DNA of 25,827 nt from assembly GCA_036274055.1 (NCBI GenBank), contig DASUGM010000362.1, positions 1-25,827 on the forward strand, read 5' to 3'. Position numbers and translations under genes: made by a program. Positions 1 to 7,096 of the stretch are shown here, one piece after another. Numbering within the stretch: the stretch's first letter is position 1; each line of letters opens with the position of its first letter. Under the pieces are notes generated by a model. It saw only the letters and a list, made by a program, of their open reading frames with translations. It did no database searches and was not told the DNA's origin. The stretch comes from DASUGM01 sp036274055 (GTDB lineage: Bacteria > Acidobacteriota > Vicinamibacteria > Vicinamibacterales > SCN-69-37).

Positions 1-53
1 AAAGGGACCGGGTGGCTTTTTACGTAAACCGTAAAAAGCGACCCGGTCCCTTT
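1..53. repeat. Long near-perfect hairpin downstream of the DUF3014 gene
   Basis: Arms 1-24 and 30-53 are complementary with a single mismatch (position 40) around a 5-nt loop. The outer part reads AAAGGGACCGGGT / ACCCGGTCCCTTT and the inner part contains CTTTTTACG / CGTAAAAAG. It begins at the first base of the window, so it may extend further left. It lies 5 nt past the stop of the minus-strand DUF3014 gene, so it could act as a terminator or be a REP-like dispersed palindrome. Which of the two it is cannot be told from one copy. Confidence 0.75.
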
Positions 54-58
54 TGTAC

Positions 59-883
59 TTACGAGATCTTCAGGTCCAGCCCTTCGGCAAACTTTCGGAG
101 CCAGTCGTTGATCTTCTGCCGATTGGCACTGCCGAGCAGCAGGAACTGCTTCTGAACCGGCGGCAGGTTGCGAAGCGCGTCGTCGTCGTGTTCGAAGTAG
201 TCCTTGCGGCGCAACAGCACCGGATCGTCAGGCGCCCGCGGCGTCGCGGTGAGCATCTGGATCGCTTTGACGATGGCCTTGTCGAAGTCGGCGTCGGGAT
301 TGCCGAGCTCGCGATACGACTGATCGAACAGCGGTTTGACGTTGACGTAGAGCTGCACCGCGTCGGCCGGCGACACCGACGTCAGCGCCGAGGTCGCGCC
401 GTCCCAGCGCACGTAGTTGCTCGGGTCGATGCGGCCGGACGAGGCGCCGCTGATCGACAGCCGCGCCTGCGGCCGCAGCACTTTCATCGGCGTGATCGGC
501 GTCCGGCCGTCGCCAATCTGCACGACGGCGAGCGTCGCGCCGCGCACCAGCCCCGGCGTCGCCAGCAACCGCGCGAGCGTCGGATGCTGCGACAGCTTGG
601 CAATCAGGTCGTGGAGAAACGTGTCGGACGAGTCGAGCGGCGGCAGATCGAGGTCCTGCTGTTTGGGGCGGTTCGATCCGACCGCGACGTCAGTGGCGGC
701 GGTTGGCGCCGCCCGGGTCGGCGCCGGCTGGGCGCGGCTCAGCCACCAGAACGTCAACGCGGCGCCGGCAGCCAGCGCGCACAAGCCGACCACGATCCAT
801 CGCACCGCCGACCCGCGCGGCCGCGGTGCTGGTGGCAGCGAGGTCTGCGCGATCGGGCGATCGAGCGGGTCGAGAATCGACAT
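59..883 (-). CDS. DUF3014 family membrane-anchored protein
   Basis: This 274-residue protein has a proline-rich cytoplasmic start, one transmembrane helix at about residues 27-48, an Ala/Pro/Thr linker, and a C-terminal domain of about 200 residues. The C-terminal domain resembles DUF3014: it has a 'LPPLDSSDTFLHDLIAKL' segment near residue 80, a central part with NYVRWDG, and a helical C-terminus. Function is unknown; the topology suggests a single-pass inner-membrane protein with a periplasmic domain. Its ATG lies 4 nt after the stop of the upstream M28 peptidase gene, so the two are almost certainly co-transcribed. It ends just before the window's first hairpin. The family name is from recognition of overall pattern and length, not a profile search. 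Confidence 0.75.
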   Translation of the reverse strand: MSILDPLDRPIAQTSLPPAPRPRGSAVRWIVVGLCALAAGAALTFWWLSRAQPAPTRAAPTAATDVAVGSNRPKQQDLDLPPLDSSDTFLHDLIAKLSQHPTLARLLATPGLVRGATLAVVQIGDGRTPITPMKVLRPQARLSISGASSGRIDPSNYVRWDGATSALTSVSPADAVQLYVNVKPLFDQSYRELGNPDADFDKAIVKAIQMLTATPRAPDDPVLLRRKDYFEHDDDALRNLPPVQKQFLLLGSANRQKINDWLRKFAEGLDLKIS

Positions 884-887
884 CCTT

Positions 888-3527
888 CTACTGTAAGACT
901 ACTCGCGCCCAATCCCAGCCTTCCAAACCCCTGGCATTGATCGCCTTGACGGCGATGTTCGTCCCGGCCGGCAGGGTGGGCAGGATCAGCCGCGGCGCCG
1001 TCGCCGTCAGGCGCTGACTCGTCGGATTGGCCGCGGGGCCGTAGGTCACGACGTACTGCTTGATGCCGCTTTCCGGCGACGGCGCCCACGTCAACTCGAC
1101 GCCGGACGCCGTTCTGGTCGCCTTGAGGTCTTTCAACCGCGCCGGGCTCGATGCGAGATACATCAGCGTCGCCGCAGTGGTTTTGGCGGTCTCGGTGATC
1201 TGCCGGAAGTTCATCGTTTCGATGAAGTCCGTCGGCTGATGGTAGTTGGGATTCGACAGCACCGGATAGGAGCCGATGCCACCGACGATGTCGCCCCACG
1301 CGTCATAGAACGCCTGCGCGTCGGTGCTCTTGTAGTACTTCGCGTCGTAGGTAATCAGGTTGGTGAACAGAAACGCCGCGCCGTGCTGGATGTCCTTGAT
1401 GCCGGGATTCGAGTAGCGGATGGTGTTGTCCATCCGGCCGCTCTCGGAGCCCCAGCCGATCATGTCGTTGTTCAACGCGCCGATCACCTGCCACTTGTCG
1501 GCGACGGCGCGCCGCGCGAATTCGCGGCTGCCGAGCAGGCCGGCTTCCTCGCCGGTGAACGAGGCGAAGACGATCGTCGCCGGCATCGGGTGATCCGCGA
1601 GCATCCGCGCCGTCTCGAGCAGCGCCGCCGTGCCCGACGTGTCATCGTCGGCGCCGGGGCCGACCGCGACCGAGTCGAAGTGGCTGCTGACGACGTAGAT
1701 CAGCTGCGGGTCAACGGTGCCCTTGAGCGTCGCGAGCACGTTGGCGGTGGTGTTGCCCTGCGCCTGCGCCGGCTGGAATTCCTGGAGTGCGACCGGCAGG
1801 CCGAACGACGCGTAGGTCTTCTGCAGGTAGTCGATCGCTTTCTTGTTGCCCGGCTGCGACACATACTTCGAATCGAAATCGAAGAGTGACTTCTCGTAAC
1901 CGTAGACGCGATTGACCGCCGCCTTGGCGACCACCTTGCGGACGTCGGCGTCGATCGGCTTGAACGCCGCGGTCATGCGCGACCGCAGGTCGTTCTCATC
2001 GCGGAGCTGGCGATCGATGCGCGCGCGCACGTCGGCGACGCTGACGCGGCTCGACAAGTCGGTGACGTAGACGCCGCGCTCGACTGACACGGTGTCGCCG
2101 TCACGCTCGGCCTGGATGGCCAGGTGCTGGCCGTCCGCGCTCGGGATCCAGACGTACTCCGGCGCGATCGTTCGAATCGTGTTGTTGGCGAACACGCCGC
2201 GCTTCGCGCCGGTCTCGAGATCGAATACACGCACGCGGCGATGGCGCGCCTCGCCGGTCATCGCCATCACGGTGGTGTTGTTGAGAAAACGGGGCAGCAG
2301 GTCGTGGATGATGTCGCGGGTCAGACGGCGGTGCGCGCCCTGCGCGTCGGAGATGTAGATCTCCCAATCGGTGTTGGCCATCAACTGATACGCCACCTGT
2401 TTGCCGTCGGGCGACAACGCCGGCGCGTCGATGCGCTCGCGGCCGGTTCGCACCGTGACCGCCTGCTCGCTCGCGACCGGCGCCATCATCAACGTGTACA
2501 TGTCTGGCGTGCGCGTCAGCCACGCCAACGTGCTGCCGTCGTTCGACACCGTCAGTCCGGTCCCGCTGATCGCGCGGGTCGTCCGGGCGGCGACGTTGAC
2601 GACGCCGTAACTGTTCGCCGGCGGCCCGCCGCCAGCGTTGCCGCCGCGACCACCGCCGCCACCCCCGCCACCGCCCGCGCCGCGTCCACCGCCCGCGCCG
2701 CGGCCGCCGCCGGCCGGGGCCCCGGCGCCGGCAGCACCCGGCTCGCGAAACGTCGGCGCGTTGGCGGTCTGGTAGATGACGAGCGCCGCCGAGGGCGCGG
2801 CAATCAACGTCTTGAATCCGGGTTCGGTGGTCAGCTGCGCGGGTGCGGCGCCGTCAGTGACGCCATAGATATCGGAACGCGCGAGGTCGGATTCCTGCGC
2901 ACCGACGAACAGCAGCGTCTTGCCGTCGCCCGACCACGCGAGACCGGTCTTGAGGAGTCCGGGAGTTGCGACGACCCGCTCGCTGCCGCTCGCGAGATCG
3001 CGGATGACAACCTCACCGGTCTTCGCGATCTGAAACGCCGCGGCTGCGGCAGGCGCGCCCGGCGGAATCGCGGACAGTTCCGGCGACGGCGGCACGCGCA
3101 CGTAGGCGAGCCGCGGGCCGGTCGGATCGAAAGCGGCACCCGCACCGTTAAGTTCTGCGCCGGGCTCGACCCCAGCTGTCGTGAGTCTGACGAGCCGCGT
3201 CACCGGGTTGGCTGCCGGGCCAGCCTCGAACGTTGCATACTCGCCGTTGAACGAAATTCGCGGATTACGTCCGTCCGTCGTCAGCTCGCGGCTCACGAAG
3301 AGCTCGCCGGTCAACAAGGCGACGCGCTCGAGATACTCGTTCGCGGCCGGCGACGCCATCAGGGCGCGCAGGCGGTCCAGCGCGGCCGGATAGTCGCCGG
3401 CTTCCCAGGCGTCAATCGACGACAGCCACTGGGCCTCAGGCGCCGGCGGCGCTTGCGTGTGGACCACGGCCGCGGAGATCAATGCGACGAGCGCGGTGGC
3501 GGCGGTGAGCAGGGCAGGTCGGGACAT
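888..3527 (-). CDS. Secreted M28 family zinc aminopeptidase with TolB-like propeller and Fn3-like C-terminus
   Basis: This is an 879-residue protein. A Sec signal peptide covers about residues 1-25. A TolB/WD40-like propeller follows (about 60-480, with repeats such as 'ALSPDGKQVAYQL' and 'VSNDGSTLAWL'). The M28 catalytic domain spans about 545-790 and a fibronectin-III-like tail about 797-879. Zinc-site residues are all present: His616 (HFDS), Asp627/628 (GADDDTSG), Glu660-Glu661 (FTGEEAG), Asp688 (NNDMIGW) and His763 (NYHQPTD). It is therefore probably an active extracellular or periplasmic aminopeptidase for peptide scavenging. An unusual glycine/arginine-rich stretch (about residues 264-302) interrupts the propeller. 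No Shine-Dalgarno is seen; a TAAAAT hexamer ends 6 nt before the ATG. It heads an operon with the DUF3014 gene. Confidence 0.9.
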   Translation of the reverse strand: MSRPALLTAATALVALISAAVVHTQAPPAPEAQWLSSIDAWEAGDYPAALDRLRALMASPAANEYLERVALLTGELFVSRELTTDGRNPRISFNGEYATFEAGPAANPVTRLVRLTTAGVEPGAELNGAGAAFDPTGPRLAYVRVPPSPELSAIPPGAPAAAAAFQIAKTGEVVIRDLASGSERVVATPGLLKTGLAWSGDGKTLLFVGAQESDLARSDIYGVTDGAAPAQLTTEPGFKTLIAAPSAALVIYQTANAPTFREPGAAGAGAPAGGGRGAGGGRGAGGGGGGGGGRGGNAGGGPPANSYGVVNVAARTTRAISGTGLTVSNDGSTLAWLTRTPDMYTLMMAPVASEQAVTVRTGRERIDAPALSPDGKQVAYQLMANTDWEIYISDAQGAHRRLTRDIIHDLLPRFLNNTTVMAMTGEARHRRVRVFDLETGAKRGVFANNTIRTIAPEYVWIPSADGQHLAIQAERDGDTVSVERGVYVTDLSSRVSVADVRARIDRQLRDENDLRSRMTAAFKPIDADVRKVVAKAAVNRVYGYEKSLFDFDSKYVSQPGNKKAIDYLQKTYASFGLPVALQEFQPAQAQGNTTANVLATLKGTVDPQLIYVVSSHFDSVAVGPGADDDTSGTAALLETARMLADHPMPATIVFASFTGEEAGLLGSREFARRAVADKWQVIGALNNDMIGWGSESGRMDNTIRYSNPGIKDIQHGAAFLFTNLITYDAKYYKSTDAQAFYDAWGDIVGGIGSYPVLSNPNYHQPTDFIETMNFRQITETAKTTAATLMYLASSPARLKDLKATRTASGVELTWAPSPESGIKQYVVTYGPAANPTSQRLTATAPRLILPTLPAGTNIAVKAINARGLEGWDWARVVLQ

Positions 3528-3533
3528 GGGGGC

Positions 3534-3539
3534 ATTTTA
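3534..3539 (-). promoter_or_regulatory. Candidate -10 element for a leaderless M28 peptidase transcript
   Basis: On the minus strand the sequence TAAAAT is followed by GCCCCC and then the peptidase ATG. A hexamer one base from TATAAT ending 6 nt before the start codon would place transcription initiation at or next to the start. No -35 element is evident. Confidence 0.4.
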
Positions 3540-3542
3540 AGC

Positions 3543-3570
3543 GAGGAGACGAGGAGACGAGGCAGGGAGG
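3543..3570. repeat. Tandem GAGGAGAC octamers
   Basis: Two exact copies of GAGGAGAC (3543-3550 and 3551-3558) are followed by the decayed copies GAGGCAGG and GAGG. They fill the 57-nt spacer between the divergent M28 peptidase and ferritin genes. The repeat happens to create a Shine-Dalgarno-like AGGGAGG ahead of ferritin. Confidence 0.65.
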
Positions 3571-3571
3571 C

Positions 3572-3577
3572 TAGAAT
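3572..3577 (+). promoter_or_regulatory. Candidate -10 element for ferritin
   Basis: TAGAAT (5 of 6 match to TATAAT) is followed 7 nt later by the ATG at 3585. This would give a leaderless ferritin mRNA. It overlaps the alternative upstream ATG at 3576, so the two start models exclude each other. Confidence 0.4.
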
Positions 3578-3584
3578 GCTTTTC

Positions 3585-4094
3585 ATGACCAGCCCCGTTC
3601 TGGATGCCATCAACAAGCAGATTGCGGCCGAGTTTGGCGCGTCGTTTTCCTATCTCTCCATGGCGGCGTGGTGCGAGCACCACAAGTTCATGGGCTGCGG
3701 CCGGTGGCTGCGGCTGCAAAGCGCGGAAGAACACGGCCACGCGATGAAGCTGTTCGACTTCGTCCTGGCCCGTAATCATCAGGTGACGCTCGCCGCGATC
3801 GAGCAGCCGCGCAGCGAGTTCGCGTCCGTGGTGGAGGTGTTCGAAACGTCGCTGGCCCAGGAGCAGGGCGTGAGCAAGCAGATCGACGCGCTCTACGAGC
3901 TGGCGTTCAAGGAGAAAGTCTTCGCGGCGATGGCCGAGCTGCAGTGGTTCATCACCGAGCAGGTCGAGGAAGAGAAGACCGTGCGCGAGATCGTCGCCAA
4001 GTTCCACATGGTCAAGGACGACAAGCCCGCATTGCTCGATCTAGACCGTGAGCTGGGCGGCCGCCAGTTGGAAGCTGAGCCTGCAGAGAAATAG
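3585..4094 (+). CDS. ftnA: Ferritin-like iron storage protein (FtnA type)
   Basis: A four-helix ferritin of 169 residues, the usual length. The ferroxidase-type residues are visible: Glu in 'AAEFGASFSYLSMAAW' (helix A), Glu and His in 'SAEEHGHAMKLFDF' (helix B), Glu in 'VVEVFETSLAQE' (helix C), and Gln/Glu in 'ELQWFITEQVEEE' (helix D). It should oxidise Fe(II) and store iron in a cytosolic 24-mer. The absence of the haem-binding Met of bacterioferritin was not rigorously checked. An ATG at 3576 (adding MLF) has a good AGGGAGG 5 nt upstream. I prefer 3585 because a TAGAAT box sits 7 nt before it and the resulting N-terminus looks more typical. It is divergent from the M28 gene. Confidence 0.88.
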   Translation: MTSPVLDAINKQIAAEFGASFSYLSMAAWCEHHKFMGCGRWLRLQSAEEHGHAMKLFDFVLARNHQVTLAAIEQPRSEFASVVEVFETSLAQEQGVSKQIDALYELAFKEKVFAAMAELQWFITEQVEEEKTVREIVAKFHMVKDDKPALLDLDRELGGRQLEAEPAEK

Positions 4095-4115
4095 CACTCG
4101 TCTTAAAAGCAGTCT

Positions 4116-4222
4116 CACAGGGAGAAGAATGAGAAGAGTAAGAGACCACGGAGAGTCTTCTCTTGAAGCGCCTCTAACCGGTTAGTGCTGTTCCTCTTGC
4201 TCTTCTCGGCCTTCCCCCTGTG
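4116..4222. repeat. Long imperfect inverted repeat between convergent ferritin and STAS genes
   Basis: Arms 4116-4144 and 4194-4222 (29 nt each) are complementary with about five mismatches. They begin CACAGGGAGAAG and end CTTCCCCCTGTG. A perfect TAACCGGTTA palindrome lies in the loop at 4175-4184. The purine/pyrimidine-rich (GARAAGA)-like arms are unlike neighbouring coding DNA. It sits between two converging genes, where it could end transcription from both sides. Confidence 0.65.
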
Positions 4223-4262
4223 AATCCGCTCTTGGAAAGTACTTTTCACTCAGCTCGTCGTC

Positions 4263-4604
4263 TCAGCTCTCGAAGCTCCTGGTGCCGTCCTCCACGGACT
4301 CGAACCGTTCGAAGATGTCCCCGAGCCCGGCCATCGTCAGGAGCTCGGCGACACGGTGCGGCGTGCGGGCGAGCTTGAGCCGGCCGCCCTGGCGCGAGAC
4401 GGTGACGTGAGCGGAGATCAACTCGCCCAGGCGCGTGCTGTCGATGTACTGGACGCCGTGCATGTCGAGCAGCACGTGGACCGCGCCGCGCTGGATTGCC
4501 TCGGTGATCGCTTCCTTCAGCATTCCGGGCCGGTCGTTGATCGTCAGGCGCCCTGACATCTCGACGATGGCGACATTGCCGACGATGTGATCGCGGATGT
4601 CCAT
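4263..4604 (-). CDS. STAS-domain anti-sigma factor antagonist (SpoIIAA/RsbV-like)
   Basis: A 113-residue single STAS domain. It has the expected beta-alpha pattern: 'NVAIVEMSGRLTI', then 'HVLLDMHGVQYIDSTRLGELI', then 'GGRLKLARTPHRVAELLTMAGL'. Ser56 in YIDSTRLG aligns with the phosphorylated serine of SpoIIAA (MDSSGLG); Thr57 is the alternative. Family knowledge: the unphosphorylated form binds an anti-sigma kinase and releases a sigma factor. No kinase, phosphatase or sigma gene is beside it, so it is an orphan here. A perfect TATAAT lies upstream on the same strand. Confidence 0.88.
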   Translation of the reverse strand: MDIRDHIVGNVAIVEMSGRLTINDRPGMLKEAITEAIQRGAVHVLLDMHGVQYIDSTRLGELISAHVTVSRQGGRLKLARTPHRVAELLTMAGLGDIFERFESVEDGTRSFES

Positions 4605-4616
4605 GATCGAACGCCC

Positions 4617-4622
4617 ATTATA
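4617..4622 (-). promoter_or_regulatory. Perfect TATAAT -10 box for the STAS gene
   Basis: On the minus strand TATAAT is followed 12 nt later by the STAS ATG, predicting a leader of only about 6 nt. No good TTGACA-like -35 lies 16-18 nt upstream. A perfect TATAAT is uncommon in DNA this GC-rich. Confidence 0.45.
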
Positions 4623-4715
4623 GGCCCGGATCTGCTATCGTTTTGCGTCCCTCGCGGGCCTCGCGCGTGAGCAGACAGAGGGCCCTACTTGTGGCGCCGT
4701 GTTCTCGCCCGCGCC

Positions 4716-4767
4716 CCAGATGGAGGAGTGGCGAGCCCGTTACGGGTGTCACTGCCCATCTGGAGGT
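4716..4767 (+). promoter_or_regulatory. Candidate structured 5' leader overlapping the VOC gene ribosome binding site
   Basis: CCAGATGG (4716-4723) pairs with CCATCTGG (4756-4763). Nested inside are AGTG/CACT and CCCG/CGGG around a TTA loop. The 3' arm runs into the Shine-Dalgarno GGAGGT (4762-4767), which lies 3 nt before the ATG. Folding would partly hide the ribosome binding site, so this may be a translational switch. It matches no riboswitch class I can name. Confidence 0.4.
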
Positions 4768-4770
4768 CCG

Positions 4771-5181
4771 ATGAAGTTCACGACTGTTACCCCCAACCTG
4801 ATCACCAACGACATCGCGCGCGCGCAGGCCTTCTACTGCGACGTGCTCGGTTTCACGGTCACCATGTCAGTGCCGCCCGACCGCGAGCCGAAGGTGTTCG
4901 TGATGCTCGAACGCGATGGCATCAACATCTTCCTCAACGATTTCGACGACGCCCGGACCACCTCGCCCGAGGTCGTCGACGGGGCGCCCTCGTTCGTCGT
5001 CGGCAAGTCGGGCGTCGGCATCTTCATCGTGATCACGGAGATCGCCGCGTACTGGGAGCAGGTGCGCCATCGCGCCCGGGTCGTGGCGCCGCTCAAAGAC
5101 CAGTGGTACGGCATGACGGAGTTCACCGTGACCGATCCGGACGGGTACCTCATTACGTTCGCCGAGCGACGATCGCAGTAG
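4771..5181 (+). CDS. VOC (glyoxalase/bleomycin-resistance fold) protein
   Basis: A 136-residue protein with the paired beta-alpha-beta-beta-beta modules of the vicinal-oxygen-chelate superfamily. Module 1 begins 'TPNLITNDIARAQAFYCDVLGF' and module 2 ends 'TVTDPDGYLITFAE', with the usual terminal Glu. The first strand lacks the His typical of a metal-dependent glyoxalase I, so a ligand-binding or resistance-type role is as likely as an enzyme. GGAGGT sits 3 nt before the ATG, inside a predicted hairpin. The in-frame extension upstream to 4699 would run through that hairpin and is rejected. No substrate can be inferred from the neighbours. Confidence 0.88.
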   Translation: MKFTTVTPNLITNDIARAQAFYCDVLGFTVTMSVPPDREPKVFVMLERDGINIFLNDFDDARTTSPEVVDGAPSFVVGKSGVGIFIVITEIAAYWEQVRHRARVVAPLKDQWYGMTEFTVTDPDGYLITFAERRSQ

Positions 5182-5184
5182 CTG

Positions 5185-5286
5185 TCAGGCCCTGGGCGTT
5201 CGGCCCTGGGCCCTGGTTGGTTCTTCGGCGATGTGCCCATACCCTGAGAACCCGCCAGGGCCGAGGGCCGAACGCCCAGGGCCTGA
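5185..5286. repeat. 32-nt inverted repeat between the VOC gene and pruA
   Basis: Arms 5185-5216 and 5255-5286 are complementary at 31 of 32 positions. They are built from GGCCCTGGGC-like words, and the 38-nt loop contains a further GGTTCT/AGAACC pairing. It starts 3 nt after the VOC stop and ends 14 nt before the candidate pruA -10 element. It can serve as a strong terminator stem, though no U-tract follows. It looks like a dispersed element rather than an ordinary terminator. Confidence 0.75.
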
Positions 5287-5299
5287 TCGAACTCGGGCC

Positions 5300-5308
5300 T
5301 GATAGAAT
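5300..5308 (+). promoter_or_regulatory. Candidate extended -10 promoter of pruA
   Basis: TGATAGAAT contains the extended -10 TGn followed by TAGAAT (5 of 6). Predicted initiation near 5315 gives a leader of about 34 nt before the GTG start. The -35 area falls in the right arm of the adjacent inverted repeat. Confidence 0.4.
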
Positions 5309-5348
5309 CAAGTGTTGTCTCTGATCCTGCTGTCCTGCGAGGTTGCCT

Positions 5349-6989
5349 GTGTCTGATACTGCCGCCCTGAACGCCGTTCGCCGAGTCCCGACGCCCATCA
5401 ACGAGCCGATCAAGTCGTACGCTCCCGGATCGCCCGAACGAGCCGAGCTGAAAGCGCGGCTCGCGTCGATGGCCAAGGAGCGCATTGACATCCCGCTGAT
5501 CATCGGCGGCCAGGAGATCCGCACCGGCAAGACGGCGCAGTCGGTGATGCCGTTCAACCACAAGCACGTGCTCGCGACCTGGCACCAGGCCGAGCCGAAG
5601 CACATCAAGCAGGCGATCGCCGCGGCGATGAAGGCGCGCAAGGAGTGGTCGTCGTGGCCGTGGGAAGACCGCGCCGCGGTGCTGCTCAAGGCCGCGGAAC
5701 TGCTGGCGACGTCGCACCGCGCGACAATCAACGCGTCGACGATGCTCGGCCAGGCCAAGACGGTGTTCCAGTCGGAGATCGACGCGGCGTGTGAGCTGGT
5801 CGACTTCTGGCGCTTCAACGTCGGCTACGCGCAGGAACTCTACGAAGAGCAGCCGATCAACTCGACCGGGATCTGGAATCAGCTCGAGTACCGGCCGCTG
5901 GAAGGGTTCGTCTACGCGGTGTCGCCGTTCAACTTCACCGCGATCGGCGGCAACCTCTGCACCACGCCGGTGCTGATGGGCGGCGTCTCGATCTGGAAGC
6001 CGGCGTCGTCGGCGATGCTCTCGGCCTACTACGTGATGAAGGTGCTGCAGGAGGCGGGCATGCCGCCGGGCGTCGTCAACTTCCTGCCGGGCAACGCCGG
6101 GATGATCACCGACGGCCTGCTCGACTCGCCGGATCTGGCCGGCATTCACTTCACCGGCTCGACCGAGGTCTTCCAGAGCATGTGGAAGAAGGTCGGCGAG
6201 AACATCGCGAAGTACAAGTCGTACCCGCGCCTGGTCGGGGAGACCGGCGGCAAGGACTTCATCGTCGCGCACCCGTCGGCTGACGTCGACGCGTTCGCGG
6301 TGGCGATCGTCCGTGGCGGCTTCGAATATCAGGGCCAGAAGTGCTCGGCGGCGAGCCGCATCTACGTGCCGCAATCGCTGTGGCCGGCGGTCAAGGAACG
6401 CTGCGTCGCGATGATGAAAGAGATCAAGATGGGCGACCCGCGCGACTTCCGCAATTTCGTCAGCGCGGTCATCGACAAGCGTGCCTTCGACAAGATCTCG
6501 AGCTACATCAGTGACGCCAGGAAGACCGCGAAGATCATCGCCGGCGGCAAGTGCGACGACAGCAAGGGCTACTTCATCGAGCCGACGCTGGTCGAGACCA
6601 AGAAGGCCGACTACCGCCTGATGTGCGAAGAGATCTTCGGGCCGGTCGTCACGGTCTACGTCTACCCGGACAACAAGTGGAAAGACACGCTGCAGACGAT
6701 CGACAAGACGTCGCCGTACGCGCTCACCGGCGCGGTGTTCTCCCAGGATCGCGCCGCGCTGCGCGAAGCGGGCAGCGCGCTGCGCAACGCCGCCGGGAAC
6801 TTCTACATCAACGACAAGCCGACCGGCGCGGTCGTCGGCCAGCAGCCGTTCGGCGGCGCGCGCGCCTCGGGCACGGACGACAAGGCGGGTTCGAAGCTGA
6901 ACCTGATCCGCTGGGTCAACACGCGGACGATCAAAGAGACGTTCACGCCTCCGAGAGATTACAGATACCCGTTCATGGCGGCTGAGTAG
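5349..6989 (+). CDS. pruA: L-glutamate gamma-semialdehyde dehydrogenase (delta-1-pyrroline-5-carboxylate dehydrogenase)
   Basis: A stand-alone aldehyde dehydrogenase of 546 residues, the ALDH4-type length. It oxidises glutamate semialdehyde (from proline or ornithine) to glutamate with NAD+ in the cytosol. Visible are the NAD-binding 'PFNFTAIGGNL' and 'FTGSTEVF', general base Glu298 (GETGGKD), catalytic Cys332 (GQKCSAAS), 34 residues apart as usual in the family, and the C-terminal 'QQPFGGARASGTDDKAG'. I choose the GTG at 5349 because GAGG at 5339-5342 is 6 nt upstream. A TTG at 5343 would have no spacing. No proline dehydrogenase gene is adjacent, so the first step must be encoded elsewhere. 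A rho-independent terminator follows. Confidence 0.95.
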   Translation: MSDTAALNAVRRVPTPINEPIKSYAPGSPERAELKARLASMAKERIDIPLIIGGQEIRTGKTAQSVMPFNHKHVLATWHQAEPKHIKQAIAAAMKARKEWSSWPWEDRAAVLLKAAELLATSHRATINASTMLGQAKTVFQSEIDAACELVDFWRFNVGYAQELYEEQPINSTGIWNQLEYRPLEGFVYAVSPFNFTAIGGNLCTTPVLMGGVSIWKPASSAMLSAYYVMKVLQEAGMPPGVVNFLPGNAGMITDGLLDSPDLAGIHFTGSTEVFQSMWKKVGENIAKYKSYPRLVGETGGKDFIVAHPSADVDAFAVAIVRGGFEYQGQKCSAASRIYVPQSLWPAVKERCVAMMKEIKMGDPRDFRNFVSAVIDKRAFDKISSYISDARKTAKIIAGGKCDDSKGYFIEPTLVETKKADYRLMCEEIFGPVVTVYVYPDNKWKDTLQTIDKTSPYALTGAVFSQDRAALREAGSALRNAAGNFYINDKPTGAVVGQQPFGGARASGTDDKAGSKLNLIRWVNTRTIKETFTPPRDYRYPFMAAE

Positions 6990-7000
6990 ACAACAACGCC

Positions 7001-7029
7001 AACTCGAAACTTCGAACTCGAAACGTCAA
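7001..7029. repeat. Tandem AACTCGAAAC repeat downstream of pruA
   Basis: AACTCGAAAC occurs at 7001-7010 and again at 7015-7024, separated by TTCG. A partial third copy (AAACTC) follows near 7028-7033. This short low-complexity tract sits just before the pruA terminator. Confidence 0.5.
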
Positions 7030-7035
7030 ACTCAG

Positions 7036-7065
7036 GAGGGCCGGCTTTCGCCGGCCTTCTTGTTT
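7036..7065 (+). terminator. Rho-independent terminator of pruA
   Basis: A GC-rich stem GGGCCGGC - TTTC - GCCGGCCT, extended by G-U pairing, is followed by the T-rich run TTCTTGTTT. It lies about 50 nt after the pruA stop codon. Confidence 0.8.
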
Positions 7066-7084
7066 ATCTCGCCCAGCAACCGGC

Positions 7085-7090
7085 TATCAT
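7085..7090 (+). promoter_or_regulatory. Candidate -10 element for a leaderless membrane-protein gene
   Basis: TATCAT (5 of 6 to TATAAT) is followed by CTCGCC and then the GTG start at 7097. Initiation would fall at the start codon itself, which explains the missing Shine-Dalgarno. Confidence 0.45.
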
Positions 7091-7096
7091 CTCGCC

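Noticed and set aside
2124..4094. A 656-codon plus-strand frame covering the antisense of the M28 gene and ending in ferritin
   Set aside because: Only the last part (from 3576 or 3585) is ferritin. The rest is Arg-rich and lies opposite a clear peptidase with complete active-site motifs.
4833..6374. A 513-codon minus-strand frame opposite the VOC gene and pruA
   Set aside because: Low-complexity Arg/Asp/Val composition typical of antisense frames in GC-rich DNA. The plus-strand pruA has all catalytic residues.
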